A stretch of 64,000 nt of DNA from Rhodospirillales bacterium 69-11 (GTDB taxonomy: Bacteria > Pseudomonadota > Alphaproteobacteria > Acetobacterales > Acetobacteraceae). This document shows, piece by piece, positions 44,826-54,290 of the stretch. The stretch is taken from NCBI GenBank assembly GCA_001898425.1, contig MKTV01000032.1, forward strand, positions 74,712 to 138,711. Direction: 5' to 3'. A model generated the notes under the pieces. That model saw nothing but the letters and a program-made list of their open reading frames with translations. It ran no database searches and was not told the origin of the DNA. Made by a program: the position numbers and the translations under genes. Each line of letters opens with the position of its first letter. Within the stretch, counting starts at the first letter, position 1.

Positions 44826-46071
44826 GGCGCAGCGCCTCCACGGGGTCCGTCCGCGCGGCACGCCAACTGGGATACAGCGTCGCGAGCAGCGAGAGCGCAA
44901 GGCCGAGGACGACGACCTGCGCGACGTCGCCCCAGTCGACCTGGTCCGGCAGCGTGGTCAGCATGAAGACCGAGGAATCGAACACGCGTCCGCCGGTCAC
45001 CCGCTCGACGAAGTGCTGGATCGCGACGATGTTGCGGCAGAACAGCACGCCGATGATCGTGCCGATCAGCGTGCCCGAGACGCCGACGAAGGCGCCGCAC
45101 ATCAGGAAGATCCGCAGCACCGCACCCGAGGAGGCGCCGATCGTGCGCAGCACCGCGATGTCGCCGCGCTTGTCCTTGACCAGCATGATCAGGGAGGAGA
45201 CCACGTTGAACGCGGCCACCAGCACGATCATGCCGAGGACGATGAACATCGTGTCCTTCTGCACCTGCAGGACCGAGATCAGCATGTCGTTGGCGTGGCG
45301 CCAGTCACGCGCATAGACCTGCCGGTTGCCGATCGCCTCCCGCAGCGCGGGCGCGACGGCCTCCACGCGATCGGGATCGGTTAGGCGGATCTCGATGCCG
45401 GTCACGCCGTCGGGCTTCTGGAAGAACACCTGGGCGGCGGAGAGCGGCAGGAACACGACCGAGTTGTTGTAGTCGTTGAGCCCGGCATCGAAGATCGCGA
45501 CCACCTTGTAGGCGCGCACGCGGGGGATCGTGCCGAAGGCGGTCGCGGCGCCCTGGGGGGAGATCAGGGTGAGCGAGTCGCCGATACGCAGGCGGTAGGC
45601 CTGTGCGAGACCGACGCCGATGACCAGCGCATCGTCTCCGGTGAACGCATCCAGGCTACCGGCCACCACGTGCCCGCCGATCGGGCCGAGCGCACGCAGG
45701 TCCTGTTGGGTGATGCCGCGCACGAGGCCACCGCGGGCACCGCCATCCGGCGTGGAGAGCAGTACCTGGCCGTCGAGCACCGGGATCGCCGAGGCAACGC
45801 CCGGGATATCGCGGATCTTCTGGGTGAGCGGCCCGTAATCGTCGATCGCCTGGCCGGCATAGGCCTGGATCGTGACGTGCCCGTTCACGCCGAGGAAGCG
45901 CTGCACGAGTTCGGTCTGGAAGCCGCTCATGACGGAGGTCACGACGATCAGGGTGGCGACGCCGAGGGCGATGCCGACCAGGGAGAAGATCGCGATGATC
46001 GAGACGAACCGCTCGCCCTTGCGGGCGCGAAGATAGCGGCCGGCGACCATGCGTTCGAAGGGGCCGAACAT
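44818..46071 (-). CDS. lolC: Lipoprotein-releasing system permease (LolC/LolE)
   Basis: 417-residue inner-membrane permease of the Lol export machine. One N-terminal helix (about 30-55, [22 protein letters not shown]), a large periplasmic domain and three C-terminal helices match the MacB-like topology. The start [20 protein letters not shown] is typical and has ggag 8 nt upstream. A single fused-type gene (LolC/E) is the norm in alphaproteobacteria, where one permease is thought to homodimerise. It overlaps lolD. Confidence 0.94.
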   Translation of the reverse strand: MFGPFERMVAGRYLRARKGERFVSIIAIFSLVGIALGVATLIVVTSVMSGFQTELVQRFLGVNGHVTIQAYAGQAIDDYGPLTQKIRDIPGVASAIPVLDGQVLLSTPDGGARGGLVRGITQQDLRALGPIGGHVVAGSLDAFTGDDALVIGVGLAQAYRLRIGDSLTLISPQGAATAFGTIPRVRAYKVVAIFDAGLNDYNNSVVFLPLSAAQVFFQKPDGVTGIEIRLTDPDRVEAVAPALREAIGNRQVYARDWRHANDMLISVLQVQKDTMFIVLGMIVLVAAFNVVSSLIMLVKDKRGDIAVLRTIGASSGAVLRIFLMCGAFVGVSGTLIGTIIGVLFCRNIVAIQHFVERVTGGRVFDSSVFMLTTLPDQVDWGDVAQVVVLGLALSLLATLYPSWRAARTDPVEALRHE

Positions 46072-46108
46072 GCGGTGGCTCCGAGTGTTGGCGTGAGCGA
46101 GGCCCACA

Positions 46109-46190
46109 TGTCATGGCCGCCGACGGGCAGCCATCCACGACTTCGTGCCGATGGGAAGTCGTGGGTGGCCCGCCTGCGCGGGCCATGACA
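46109..46190. repeat. REP-like long palindrome, copy 2
   Basis: Two 36-nt arms (46109-46144 and 46155-46190) with a 10-nt loop; the outer ends are tgtcatggc / gccatgaca and the inner ends ccacgacttc / gaagtcgtgg. It lies just upstream of lolC. Related to copies at 26175, 48028 and 58539. Confidence 0.75.
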
Positions 46191-46199
46191 CTGAAAACG

Positions 46200-46283
46200 G
46201 CGACGCCTGGGTTGGACGCGGCGACGCCGGGATTGGAGGCCGCGACGTCGGGACGGGATGCGGCGACGCCGGGACTGGGCGCC
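46200..46283. repeat. 21-bp tandem repeat, four copies
   Basis: Units at 46200-46220, 46221-46241, 46242-46262 and 46263-46283. All start gcgacg; later positions vary. The array is between the REP palindrome and the proS stop, within the likely proS-lolC transcript. On the plus strand it would encode AATPGLE-type heptapeptides, but no gene is evident there. Confidence 0.8.
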
Positions 46284-46313
46284 AGCGAGGGCGAGCGGCC
46301 GGGTGGGCCGAAC

Positions 46314-47633
46314 TCACCCGACCCGCGCGAGCGCCTCCTCCGGCGTGACCTCGACGCGCTCACCGGTGGCGCGGCGCTTGAGTTCGACCTTGCCGGCGGC
46401 GGCGCCGCGGGGGCCGACCACGATCTGCCAGGGATGACCCAGCAGGTCGGCATCCGCGAACTTCACACCGGCGCGGTCGTCCCGGTCGTCATACAGCGCC
46501 GCGGACCCGAACCGGGCGTAGAGCTGCTCGCACAGAGCGTCGCAGGCCGCGTCGCCGCGCTTGAGGTTCAGGATCGCCGCCTTGAACGGCGCGATCGCGT
46601 CCGGCCAGATGATCCCCGCCGCGTCATGGCTCGCCTCGATCACCGCGCCGACCAGGCGGGAGACGCCGACGCCGTAGCTGCCCATCTCCGGGCACACCGG
46701 CTTGCCGTCGGGACCGGCGACGGTGACGCCCATCGCCTTCGTGTAGCGTGTTCCGAAGTAGAAGATGTGCCCGACCTCGATCCCGCGTCCTTCGCGCTTC
46801 CGTTCGGGGGCGATCGTGGCCCATTTGGCCTCGTCGTGCTTCTCGTCGGTCGCGGCATAGTTCGTGGTCATGAGTTCGAAGAAGCGGTGCAGGTCCCCCG
46901 CGTCCTCGTAGCTGAACCCGCCCGAGCCGGAGGAGCCGTAGTCGACCTCCTCGAACGCGGCGTCGTAGTAGACCTGGCTCTCGCCGGTGGGGGCGAGGAT
47001 GATGAATTCGTGGCTGAGGTCGCCGCCGATCGGACCGGTATCGGCCACCATCGGAATCGCCTTCAGGCCCATGCGCTGGAAGGTGCGCATGTAGGCCAGC
47101 ATCATCTTGCGGTAGCTGACCACGGCGCCGGCATGGTCCATGTCGAAGGAATAGGCGTCCTTCATCAGGAATTCGCGGCCGCGCATGACGCCGAAGCGGG
47201 GGCGCACCTCGTCACGGAACTTCCACTGGATGTGGTAGAGGATCTGCGGCATTTCGCGATAGCTCCTCACCGACTGGCGGAACAGGTCGGTGATCATCTC
47301 CTCGTTGGTCGGCCCGTACAGCATGTCGCGGTCATGCCGGTCCCTGATGCGCAGCATCTCCTTCCCGTAATCGTCGTAGCGGCCGCTCTCGCGCCACAGC
47401 TCCGCCGACTGGATGGTGGGCATCAGCAGTTCCTGCGCCCCGGCAGCGTTCTGCTCCTCGCGCACGATGCGTTCGATGTTGCGCAGGACGCGGTATCCGA
47501 GCGGCAACCAGGCATAGATGCCGGCGGAGGTCTGGCGCACGAGTCCGGCGCGCAGCATCAGCCGGTGCGAGGCGATCTGCGCCTCGGCCGGGGTCTCCTT
47601 CATGGTGGGGATGAAGCTGCGGGAGAGGCGCAT
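46314..47633 (-). CDS. proS: Prolyl-tRNA synthetase (short alphaproteobacterial type)
   Basis: 439-residue class II synthetase charging tRNA-Pro. Motif 1 region, motif 2 ([25 protein letters not shown]) and motif 3 ([16 protein letters not shown]) are intact, followed by an anticodon-binding domain. The length of about 440 lacks the large INS editing domain of gamma-proteobacterial ProS and fits alphaproteobacteria. The ATG at 47633 ([19 protein letters not shown]) has a weak ribosome site; the second ATG (MKETPAEAQ) is an alternative. Confidence 0.97.
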   Translation of the reverse strand: MRLSRSFIPTMKETPAEAQIASHRLMLRAGLVRQTSAGIYAWLPLGYRVLRNIERIVREEQNAAGAQELLMPTIQSAELWRESGRYDDYGKEMLRIRDRHDRDMLYGPTNEEMITDLFRQSVRSYREMPQILYHIQWKFRDEVRPRFGVMRGREFLMKDAYSFDMDHAGAVVSYRKMMLAYMRTFQRMGLKAIPMVADTGPIGGDLSHEFIILAPTGESQVYYDAAFEEVDYGSSGSGGFSYEDAGDLHRFFELMTTNYAATDEKHDEAKWATIAPERKREGRGIEVGHIFYFGTRYTKAMGVTVAGPDGKPVCPEMGSYGVGVSRLVGAVIEASHDAAGIIWPDAIAPFKAAILNLKRGDAACDALCEQLYARFGSAALYDDRDDRAGVKFADADLLGHPWQIVVGPRGAAAGKVELKRRATGERVEVTPEEALARVG

Positions 47634-47738
47634 TGCGGGACATGTTCCAGATGAGTGACGCGCGGACCCTAGCTTTCCCGGCGCGGGATCGGAAGGGGAG
47701 CGCGCGGGGTGCGGGGCGGATCCGTGTTTGCGCAGTTT

Positions 47739-47753
47739 TTGTGCGCCGCACAA
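47739..47753. promoter_or_regulatory. Palindrome upstream of proS
   Basis: ttgtgcg-c-cgcacaa: perfect 7-bp inverted repeat around one base, 106 bp upstream of the proS start, in an AT-richer patch. It could be an operator; no factor can be named. Confidence 0.3.
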
Positions 47754-48027
47754 CAAAAGCGCGCACGATTTTGCCGATTTTTTGCCCCATTTCGCATGAT
47801 CCAGCGTGACTCCCGGGGGTGTCTCATGTAATGGTCGACTTGGCCGCGTAACACGACCAGCAGAGGGCGGAGCGGGGCCAAGTTTGGGGAGGAAACGCCA
47901 GGTTCCGCGGGCAGGTCTGGGTGCCGGAAAGGCCCCGCCTCGCCCGCGTCAACGCGCGTTCATTTCAGAGAAATGGGTGGCTTTACTTGGTGCCTGCGGT
48001 CTGGCCGCAGGGATGCCGGGAGGCGGA

Positions 48028-48066
48028 GCAAGTCGTGGATGGCCGGCCTGCGCCGGCCATGACACG
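48028..48066 (+). repeat. REP-like palindromic repeat, copy 3
   Basis: gcaagtcgtggatggccggc followed by ctgcgccggccatgacacg. The ggccgg/ccggcc arms form a hairpin. Matches the right arm of copy 2 (46155-46190) and the copy at 26175. Confidence 0.7.
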
Positions 48067-48094
48067 GGGAGGGGACGCGAGCAGCACTACGCCG

Positions 48095-48361
48095 TCAGTC
48101 GGGCAGCGGCGGAGCGGCGAACATGCCGTGGCGGAAACTCACATACTCGCTGGTGATCAGCAGATACGCGCCCACCCAGATCACCGCCGCAACCAGCGTG
48201 GTCGCGATCAGCTTGCGCATCAGCAAGGGCCGGACCGGCGCCCCCCGCCACCCGGTCGCCGCATCCGGATCCTCGACGGTGCGCGTCCCGATCGGCAGCA
48301 CGGCGAACAGCGCCGTCCACCAGATCAGGATGTAGAGCACGATGCCAGTGAACCAGTTCAT
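48095..48361 (-). CDS. DUF1467 family membrane protein
   Basis: 88-residue protein with two transmembrane helices (about 5-24 and 52-70) and the conserved WTALFAVLPIGTRTVED segment between them, typical of DUF1467, found almost only in alphaproteobacteria between rnj and proS. Function unknown. It starts 59 nt after the rnj stop and is presumably in the rnj transcript. Confidence 0.93.
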   Translation of the reverse strand: MNWFTGIVLYILIWWTALFAVLPIGTRTVEDPDAATGWRGAPVRPLLMRKLIATTLVAAVIWVGAYLLITSEYVSFRHGMFAAPPLPD

Positions 48362-48420
48362 CGGCCTTGGGTCCCGCAAACGCGGGCGGCTTACACCCGA
48401 TCCCGCAGACGGGGCGCGGC

Positions 48421-50067
48421 TTACACCCGGAGCAGGTGCACGTCCACCAACGGCCGCTTCTGCAGGCGCCGCCCCAGCGCGCGCCGCAACGCCGCCCGCG
48501 CGGCGTCGGCGAGCGCGGCGTCGTCGCGGCGGAGCGGGGCCGGCAGGTCGGCCAGCGCATCGGCGAACTCGTTCACCACGCGGTCGGTCTCGGAATCCTC
48601 GGGCTCGAACAGGCCAGGTGCGCTGACGCGCGGCCGCCCCAACAGGCGCCCGCTCTCGTCGACCGCCAGGCTGCCGACCACCACGCCGTTGAACAGCATG
48701 CGCCGGCGCGCGGCCATGACCTCGCCCTTCAGCGGCACCAGCCGTGCGCCGTCCAGCACCAGCCGGCCCACCGGGGCGCTGTCGGTGATCTCCGGCCGAT
48801 TGCCCGAGAGACTCAGCACGTCGCCGTCCTCCAGCAGGAAGGGCGTCGCCCCCGCCTCCTGCGCGAGCGCGGCATGGGCGGACAGGTGGCGCCACTCCCC
48901 ATGCACCGGCACGGCGTAGCGGGGCCGCACCAGCTTGTACAACCGACGGAGCTCGTCCCGCGCCGGATGGCCGGAGACGTGGACCAGGTGGTCCTGGTCG
49001 GTCATCAGGTGCACGCCGCGGCGCACCAGGTTGTCCTGCACCGTGCCGATCGCCCGCTCGTTGCCGGGGATCATGCGGGAGGAGAAGATCACCGTGTCCC
49101 CCTCGCCCAGCGAGACGCGCGGGTGGTTATCCTGCGCGATGCGCGACAGCGCGCTCCGCGGCTCCCCCTGGCTGCCGGTGACCAGGATCAGGATGTTGTC
49201 GTCGGGGACGTCGTCGATGTCGTCCTCGCCCAGAAAGGGCGGCAGGCCCTTCAGGTAGCCGCATTCGCGCGCCGCCGCATCCATGTTGCGCAGCGAGCGG
49301 CCGACGAGCGCCGTGCTGCGCCCCGCCGCGCGGGCGGCAAGCGCGATCGTCTCGATGCGGGCAACGTTGGAGGCGAAGCAGGTCACCGCGACCCGGCCGC
49401 GCAGGTCGCGGATGAGCGCGGTCAGGCTCTGGCGCACCTCCGCCTCGCTGCCCGAATGCCCCTCCACCATGGCATTCGTCGAGTCGCAGATCATGGCGAG
49501 GACGCCGCGGTCGCCGAGTTCCGCCAGCGTCGCCTCGTCGGTGGGCGGCCCGATCAGCGGCTCCGGATCCAGCTTCCAGTCACCGGTGTGCAGCAGCAGA
49601 CCCGCCGGCGTGTCGATCACCAGCGCCTGGGCCTCGGGGATCGAGTGGGCCAGGCGGATGAAGCGGAGCTTGAAGGGCGCGAGGTCGATCGTGCCGCCGG
49701 GCGGGACGACGTTGACCCGCACCTGGTTCACGAGGCCGGCCTCCCCCAGCTTGCGGCGCAGCACCGCGGCGGCGAAGGGCGTGGCGTACACCGGGCAGCG
49801 CAGCGACGGCCAGAGGTGCGCGACGGCACCGATATGATCCTCGTGCGCATGGGTGATGACGAGGCCGAGCAACTGCTCCCGGCGATCGGCGATGAACGCC
49901 GGATCGGGCAGCATGATGTCGGCCTCCGGATACTCCGTGCCCCCGAAGCCGATGCCGCAATCCACGGCAAGCCATCGTCCGCCGCAGCGGTACAGGTTGA
50001 GGTTCATGCCAATCTCGCCCGTCCCGCCCAAGGGCAGGAAGGCCAAGTCGCCGGTTGCCGCGTCCAT
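48421..50067 (-). CDS. rnj: Ribonuclease J
   Basis: 548-residue metallo-beta-lactamase/beta-CASP RNase that carries out 5-prime to 3-prime RNA decay and rRNA maturation. The zinc-binding HAHEDH is at 73-78, with further His in HTGDWKLD and DSTNAMVEGHSGSE. The beta-CASP motifs include TCFASNVARIE and VTGSQGEPRSAL, and the late His are in MTDQDHLVHVSGHPARDE and PVHGEWRHL. The ATG at 50067 begins MDAATGDLAFLPLGGTGEIG. Length matches alphaproteobacterial RNase J. Confidence 0.97.
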   Translation of the reverse strand: MDAATGDLAFLPLGGTGEIGMNLNLYRCGGRWLAVDCGIGFGGTEYPEADIMLPDPAFIADRREQLLGLVITHAHEDHIGAVAHLWPSLRCPVYATPFAAAVLRRKLGEAGLVNQVRVNVVPPGGTIDLAPFKLRFIRLAHSIPEAQALVIDTPAGLLLHTGDWKLDPEPLIGPPTDEATLAELGDRGVLAMICDSTNAMVEGHSGSEAEVRQSLTALIRDLRGRVAVTCFASNVARIETIALAARAAGRSTALVGRSLRNMDAAARECGYLKGLPPFLGEDDIDDVPDDNILILVTGSQGEPRSALSRIAQDNHPRVSLGEGDTVIFSSRMIPGNERAIGTVQDNLVRRGVHLMTDQDHLVHVSGHPARDELRRLYKLVRPRYAVPVHGEWRHLSAHAALAQEAGATPFLLEDGDVLSLSGNRPEITDSAPVGRLVLDGARLVPLKGEVMAARRRMLFNGVVVGSLAVDESGRLLGRPRVSAPGLFEPEDSETDRVVNEFADALADLPAPLRRDDAALADAARAALRRALGRRLQKRPLVDVHLLRV

Positions 50068-50345
50068 GCCGGGTGTGGAACCTCGTTCGCTCGCAAGGCC
50101 GCGGCCCGCGCGGCAGGGTTGGCTGGTCGGATAGGATGGGCAGTCGCCCGTTGGCGCTGAATATAGGCGCTGCCCGCCGGGATGGCACCATCACGGGCGC
50201 GCGGATGTGTCCCCGCGCCCGAACCTCCTGGTGCGGTGCCCCCTCGCCCCCCGTCCTCGCTCCCCGTCCTCGCCCCCTTGCCGCGCGGTCGGACCTGTCC
50301 CCGCGCGGCCGGCTGCCGCCCCCGAACCCCGGTTCGGGGCCGGGC

Positions 50346-51347
50346 TCAGAGCGTGCCCACCTTCTGCAGGTCCATGCCCAGCGGGTAATAGCGGAACCCG
50401 TCCCCCTGCTTCGCCACATGGCCCACGCCCGGCCAGGCGAAGTGGTAGGCGAGCAGCGGGGTGCGGTTCGCCGCCAGCATGTCCAGCATCCGGACCCGGC
50501 TTTCGGCCGATTGCGCCGGATCGGTGTCATAGGCGAACTGGGTGCGCGGCCGCTCCAGCAGCAGCACCGGGTGATGCGCGAGATCGCCCACGTAGCAGAG
50601 CTGCTTCCCACCCGATTCGATCATGAAGATCGAGTGGCTCACCGTGTGCCCGGGGGCCGAGAGCACGGTGATGCCCGGCAGGATCTGCTCCTCGTTCTTG
50701 TAGAAGTGGATGCGCTCCTTCACGGGCAGCAGATTGTTGCGGGCCTGGGCGAGGAAATGCGCACGGGCCGGGTAGTTGGACGGGATCTTGCCGTCATCCG
50801 TCCAGTAGTCGAAATCGGCCTCGCCCAGATAATACTGCGCATTCGGAAAATTCGCCGCTCCGCTCGGCCCCACGATCCCACCGCAATGATCGATGTGCGC
50901 GTGGCTCATCACCACGGCATCGACCGCCTCGGGCGGGATGCCGGCTTGGCGCAGCGTCGTCTGCAGCTTGCCCGTCGTCTGGCCGAACAGGGTGTCGCCG
51001 CCCATGCCGGTGTCGAACAGCACCACCCGGTCGCCGAAATTCACCACCAGGACGTTCTGCTCCAGCACCGCATTGTCCGCGGGCAGGAAATTGTCATGAA
51101 GCTCGCGGGCAATCTCCGTCTTGTCGATGTTCAGGAAGGCCGTGTTCGGGTCGCCTAGCGGCAACTGGCCATCCGTCACCACCGTGCACTCGGCCTTCCC
51201 CAGCATGAAACGGTAGTAGTACGGCGCCTGTGGCTGCCCGAGCGGCATCTTGGCAAGCGCGCGGCCCGAGAGCGCGAGCGCCGCCGATCCGGCGGCGGCC
51301 GACGCGAGCAGGGTCCGGCGCGTGGTCAGCGCGTGACGTGCGTTCAT
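50346..51347 (-). CDS. Exported metallo-beta-lactamase-fold hydrolase
   Basis: 333-residue MBL-fold protein with a likely Tat signal peptide (TTRRTLLASAAAGSAALALS, cut after ALAK). Zinc ligands are in SHAHIDHCGG (about residue 147), GHTVSHS and the Asp of VGDLAHHP; the last His is in YHFAWPGVGH. It belongs to the quorum-quenching lactonase/AHL-like and arylsulfatase-like class of MBL proteins, but the substrate cannot be named. The ATG at 51347 has gggaga 9 nt upstream. It follows the M20 hydrolase by 198 bp on the same strand. Confidence 0.9.
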   Translation of the reverse strand: MNARHALTTRRTLLASAAAGSAALALSGRALAKMPLGQPQAPYYYRFMLGKAECTVVTDGQLPLGDPNTAFLNIDKTEIARELHDNFLPADNAVLEQNVLVVNFGDRVVLFDTGMGGDTLFGQTTGKLQTTLRQAGIPPEAVDAVVMSHAHIDHCGGIVGPSGAANFPNAQYYLGEADFDYWTDDGKIPSNYPARAHFLAQARNNLLPVKERIHFYKNEEQILPGITVLSAPGHTVSHSIFMIESGGKQLCYVGDLAHHPVLLLERPRTQFAYDTDPAQSAESRVRMLDMLAANRTPLLAYHFAWPGVGHVAKQGDGFRYYPLGMDLQKVGTL

Positions 51348-51545
51348 CGACGTTCTCCCGTTCTTCGTTGCGGAGGCGTCTTCGCGCCCCCGCGGGGAGA
51401 CTGCACGGACCCGGCCATCGATCGCAATCACGCAAAAATACCCGGTCGCTGACGCGATCGCGTGATGTGGCGGCGGTGCCGGACGAGGCACCGTACTCCG
51501 CGTCACCAGCGGTGGGGCGTCGCCGCGGGCGGACCCTCCGCCCGG

Positions 51546-52745
51546 TCAGGCTTCGACGCGCAGGGCGTCCGCCGCGTCGGCCAGCACGCGGCAGCCCAGC
51601 ACGATGTCCTCGTCCGGCGTGTTCTCCGCCCAGTGATGGCTGATGCCGCCGATGGAGGGAACGAACAGCATCCCCGCCCGCATGCGGCCGGCGAGGACCT
51701 GTGCGTCGTGGCCGGCGCCACTCGGCATGCGTTGATGCTGCCCCGCCGCGCGCCGCTCCGCCGCGGCCTCCAGCGCCGCCTGGAATCCGTCATCCATCGC
51801 GGCCGGCGCCGTCCGGCCCGTCTCCACCAGCGTGACCCGGCACGGACCCTGGTTCGCTTCGCCGGCGAGCCCCTGCAGCGCCTCGGTCAGCCGGTCGAGC
51901 GTCGCGGGATCGGTGTCGCGGAACTGGAACACCATCTCGGCGCGGCCGGGTACGATGCTGGGCGCTCCCGGCTCGAGCCGGATGTTGCCGGTGGTCCAGA
52001 CCGTGCGCTCGCTGGCGGTGCCGGGAAACCGGTCCTCGATCGCGGCGGCGAACCGCACCAGCGCGACCCCGGCGTCCTTGCGCACCGCCATGCGCGTGGT
52101 GCCGGCATGGTTCTGCTCGCCCTCGAAGACGATGCGCCAACGCCGGCTGCCGACGATCGCGGTCACGACCCCGATCTTCAGCGCCTTGTCCTCGAGTTCG
52201 GCGCCCTGCTCGATATGCGCTTCCAGGTAGCCCCGGTAGCGTGCCGGATCGACCATGGCGCGGGGTCGGTCGGCGAAGCCTGCCTGCTGGAGCGCGTCCC
52301 GCAGCGACAGGCCGGCACGGTTGCGGCAGCGGTCGATTTCCGCCTCGGTCACCAGCCCGCAGAAGGAGCGGCTGCCGAGGAAGCTGCCGAAATGCCCCTC
52401 CTCGTCGGCCCAGGCGGCCACGTCGATCCCGCCGCCCAGGCTCCGCGCGATCTCGAGCCCGTAGGCCACGCCCAGCGCCCCGTCGAGCCATCCCGCATGG
52501 TCCTGCGTCTCGAGATGCGACCCGATCAGCAGCTTGCGGCCAGGTGCGGGATCGCGGCCGATCACGTTGCCGATGCCGTCGATTTCGACCGCGAGCCCGG
52601 CTTCGGCCAACTGCGCCGCGAACCAGTGACGGGCCTCGACGTCCTCGGCCGAGAAGGTCGGGCGATGCACCCCGGTCTCGTAGGTGCCGATGCCACGCAG
52701 CGTCTGGAGGTCCCGCAGCAGGCGCGCACCGTCGATCTCAGCCAT
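51546..52745 (-). CDS. M20-family Zn-dependent hydrolase (N-carbamoyl-L-amino-acid hydrolase type)
   Basis: 399-residue amidohydrolase of the M20 carbamoylase/allantoate-amidohydrolase group. Metal-binding blocks are GSHLETQDHAGWLDGALGV (His and bridging Asp), WADEEGHFGSFLGSR (Glu pair) and the C-terminal SGAGHDAQVLA with its His. In hydantoin pathways the family cleaves N-carbamoyl amino acids, but no hydantoinase is adjacent; hyuAB is 47 kb away in the window. The ATG at 52745 has gggagagag 3 nt upstream. Confidence 0.9.
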   Translation of the reverse strand: MAEIDGARLLRDLQTLRGIGTYETGVHRPTFSAEDVEARHWFAAQLAEAGLAVEIDGIGNVIGRDPAPGRKLLIGSHLETQDHAGWLDGALGVAYGLEIARSLGGGIDVAAWADEEGHFGSFLGSRSFCGLVTEAEIDRCRNRAGLSLRDALQQAGFADRPRAMVDPARYRGYLEAHIEQGAELEDKALKIGVVTAIVGSRRWRIVFEGEQNHAGTTRMAVRKDAGVALVRFAAAIEDRFPGTASERTVWTTGNIRLEPGAPSIVPGRAEMVFQFRDTDPATLDRLTEALQGLAGEANQGPCRVTLVETGRTAPAAMDDGFQAALEAAAERRAAGQHQRMPSGAGHDAQVLAGRMRAGMLFVPSIGGISHHWAENTPDEDIVLGCRVLADAADALRVEA

Positions 52746-53175
52746 GGCTCTCTCCCGGTCCCGATCTGCTGCACTGCATCATGCCCGCGCCGCTTCGTCC
52801 ACCGCGCCGCTCCCGCTCGTCACGGACTGCTTGGGAGGATGATCCGGCCCGTGGTCGTTCTGGGGTCGAGCCGTCCGGCCGGGGGCCGTGCGCGAGGGAG
52901 CCGTCCGCCAGTCGGAAGTCCGCCGAGAGGAAAACCCGCCGGGGGGAAGTCCGCCGCGCTGTGATCGCTCACCTGGCCGGGAGCGTATCGGCACGGTCGC
53001 CCCATGTGACGGAACGACGGATGACGGTCCTGCAGGTCGGGATATCGAGGCCGGGTGATCCGGAAGCTGCGCCGGCGTGTGTCATCGAACGTTCATAAAA
53101 CTGCAATAGGACGGACCCACACCCTCCCTAGGTTCCGGCCCGCGCATCGCGTCGAAGACTCCGAGGAGGATGATG
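52746..53175. other. Regulatory region upstream of pstS
   Basis: 430 bp between divergent genes, holding the Pho box at 53079-53107 and so the pst promoter. The left half (52770-52990) is GC-rich with no recognisable elements. Confidence 0.6.
53079..53107 (+). promoter_or_regulatory. Pho box (three heptamer direct repeats)
   Basis: Heptamers gtgtcat (53079-53085), cgttcat (53090-53096) and ctgcaat (53101-53107) are spaced by exactly 4 nt, giving the 11-bp period of PhoB sites (consensus CTGTCAT). They match 6, 5 and 5 of 7 positions. The site is 69 bp upstream of the pstS start and would let PhoB, encoded at the operon end, activate it under phosphate starvation. Confidence 0.65.
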
Positions 53176-54207
53176 ATGAAACTCGCCATGACGGCCCTGG
53201 CGATCAGCCTGGCCGGCTTCACCGTGGCTGCCCAGGCCCAGCAGATCACGGGCGCCGGCGCCACGTTCCCCGCTCCCGTCTATACGAAGTGGGGCGAGGC
53301 CGCGAAGTCGGCCATCGGCATCGAGCTGAACTACCAGGCGATCGGCTCCGGCGGCGGCCAGAACCAGATCCTCAACCGCACCGTCGATTTCGGTGCCTCG
53401 GACGCGCCGATGGACCCTGCCAAGCTCGAGAGCGGCAAGCTGCTGCAGTTCCCGACCGTGATGGGCGCCGTCGTGGTGATCGTGAACATCCCCGGCGTGG
53501 AGAGCAACAAGCTGCGCCTGCCGGGTGAGCTGCTGGCCGAGATCTACGGCGGCAAGATCACGAAGTGGAACGACCCGAAGATCGTCGAGGCCAACCGCGA
53601 CGTGAAGCTGCCCAGCATGGCGATCGCGCCGGTCTACCGCGCGGATGGGTCGGGGACGAGCTACGTCTACACGTCCTACCTGTCCGCGGTGAGCTCCGAG
53701 TGGAAGGACAAGGTTGGCGCGAACACCAGCGTGAAGTGGCCGGCCGGCGCGGGCGCGAAGGGCAATGACGGCGTGGCGGCCACCGTGCACAACACGCGCG
53801 GCGGCATCGGCTATGTCGAGTTCGCCTATGCGGCGCAGAACAAGCTGACCACCGTCCAGCTCCGCAACAAGGCGGGCCACTACGTGTCCCCGACGATGGA
53901 GGCGTTCTCGGCCGCGGCGTCGAACGGCGACTGGGCGAACGCCAAGAACTTCGCCGTGAACCTGATCGACCAGCCGGGCGACAAGAGCTGGCCGATCGTC
54001 TCCGCGACGTTCATCGAGCTGCCGAAGGATCCGAAGGACCCGTCCCGCAGCGCGAACGTCATGAAGTTCTTCGACTGGGCCTACAAGAACGGCGACGACG
54101 CGGCGACCAAGCTGGAATACGTGCCGCTGCCGGCGAAGGTGAAGGACAGCGTGCGCGCCGCCTGGCATTCCGAGGTGAAGACGCCGGACGGCAAGCCGGT
54201 CTTCTGA
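53176..54207 (+). CDS. pstS: Phosphate ABC transporter substrate-binding protein
   Basis: 343-residue periplasmic phosphate-binding protein (345 if the first of three tandem ATGs at 53170 is used; 53176 is best spaced from the gaggagg ribosome site). The signal peptide ends at AQAQ. Phosphate ligands are in GAGATFPAPVY, GSGGGQNQI, DFGASDAPM and RADGSGTSYVYT. It is the first gene of a complete pstSCAB-phoU-phoB operon under a Pho box. Confidence 0.97.
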   Translation: MKLAMTALAISLAGFTVAAQAQQITGAGATFPAPVYTKWGEAAKSAIGIELNYQAIGSGGGQNQILNRTVDFGASDAPMDPAKLESGKLLQFPTVMGAVVVIVNIPGVESNKLRLPGELLAEIYGGKITKWNDPKIVEANRDVKLPSMAIAPVYRADGSGTSYVYTSYLSAVSSEWKDKVGANTSVKWPAGAGAKGNDGVAATVHNTRGGIGYVEFAYAAQNKLTTVQLRNKAGHYVSPTMEAFSAAASNGDWANAKNFAVNLIDQPGDKSWPIVSATFIELPKDPKDPSRSANVMKFFDWAYKNGDDAATKLEYVPLPAKVKDSVRAAWHSEVKTPDGKPVF

Positions 54208-54220
54208 TCCCGACGACGAC

Positions 54221-54258
54221 GCTGCCGGGGGACGGACCCGGTCCCGCCTCCCGGCAGC
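54221..54258. terminator. Hairpin between pstS and pstC
   Basis: Stem gctgccggg/cccggcagc (54221-54229 and 54250-54258) with a 20-nt loop that holds its own ggaccc-type pairing. A hairpin at this spot in pst operons is commonly an attenuator or RNA-stabilising element giving excess PstS. No clear T-run. Confidence 0.5.
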
Positions 54259-54290
54259 GCCCCTTCTCTTCCCCGCCGAGGGTCCCCGCC

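Larger units (their letters stand above)
47634..48094. other. Intergenic region upstream of proS
   Basis: 461 bp between the proS start and the DUF1467 stop. It contains an AT-richer stretch (47730-47800) with a 15-nt palindrome, and REP-like copy 3 at 48028-48066. No credible gene found. This is probably the proS promoter and DUF1467/rnj 3-prime end. Confidence 0.55.

Noticed and set aside
46113-47654. Plus-strand frame with AATPGLE-type heptapeptides
   Set aside because: Antisense to proS; the heptapeptides come from the intergenic 21-bp array and there is no ribosome site.
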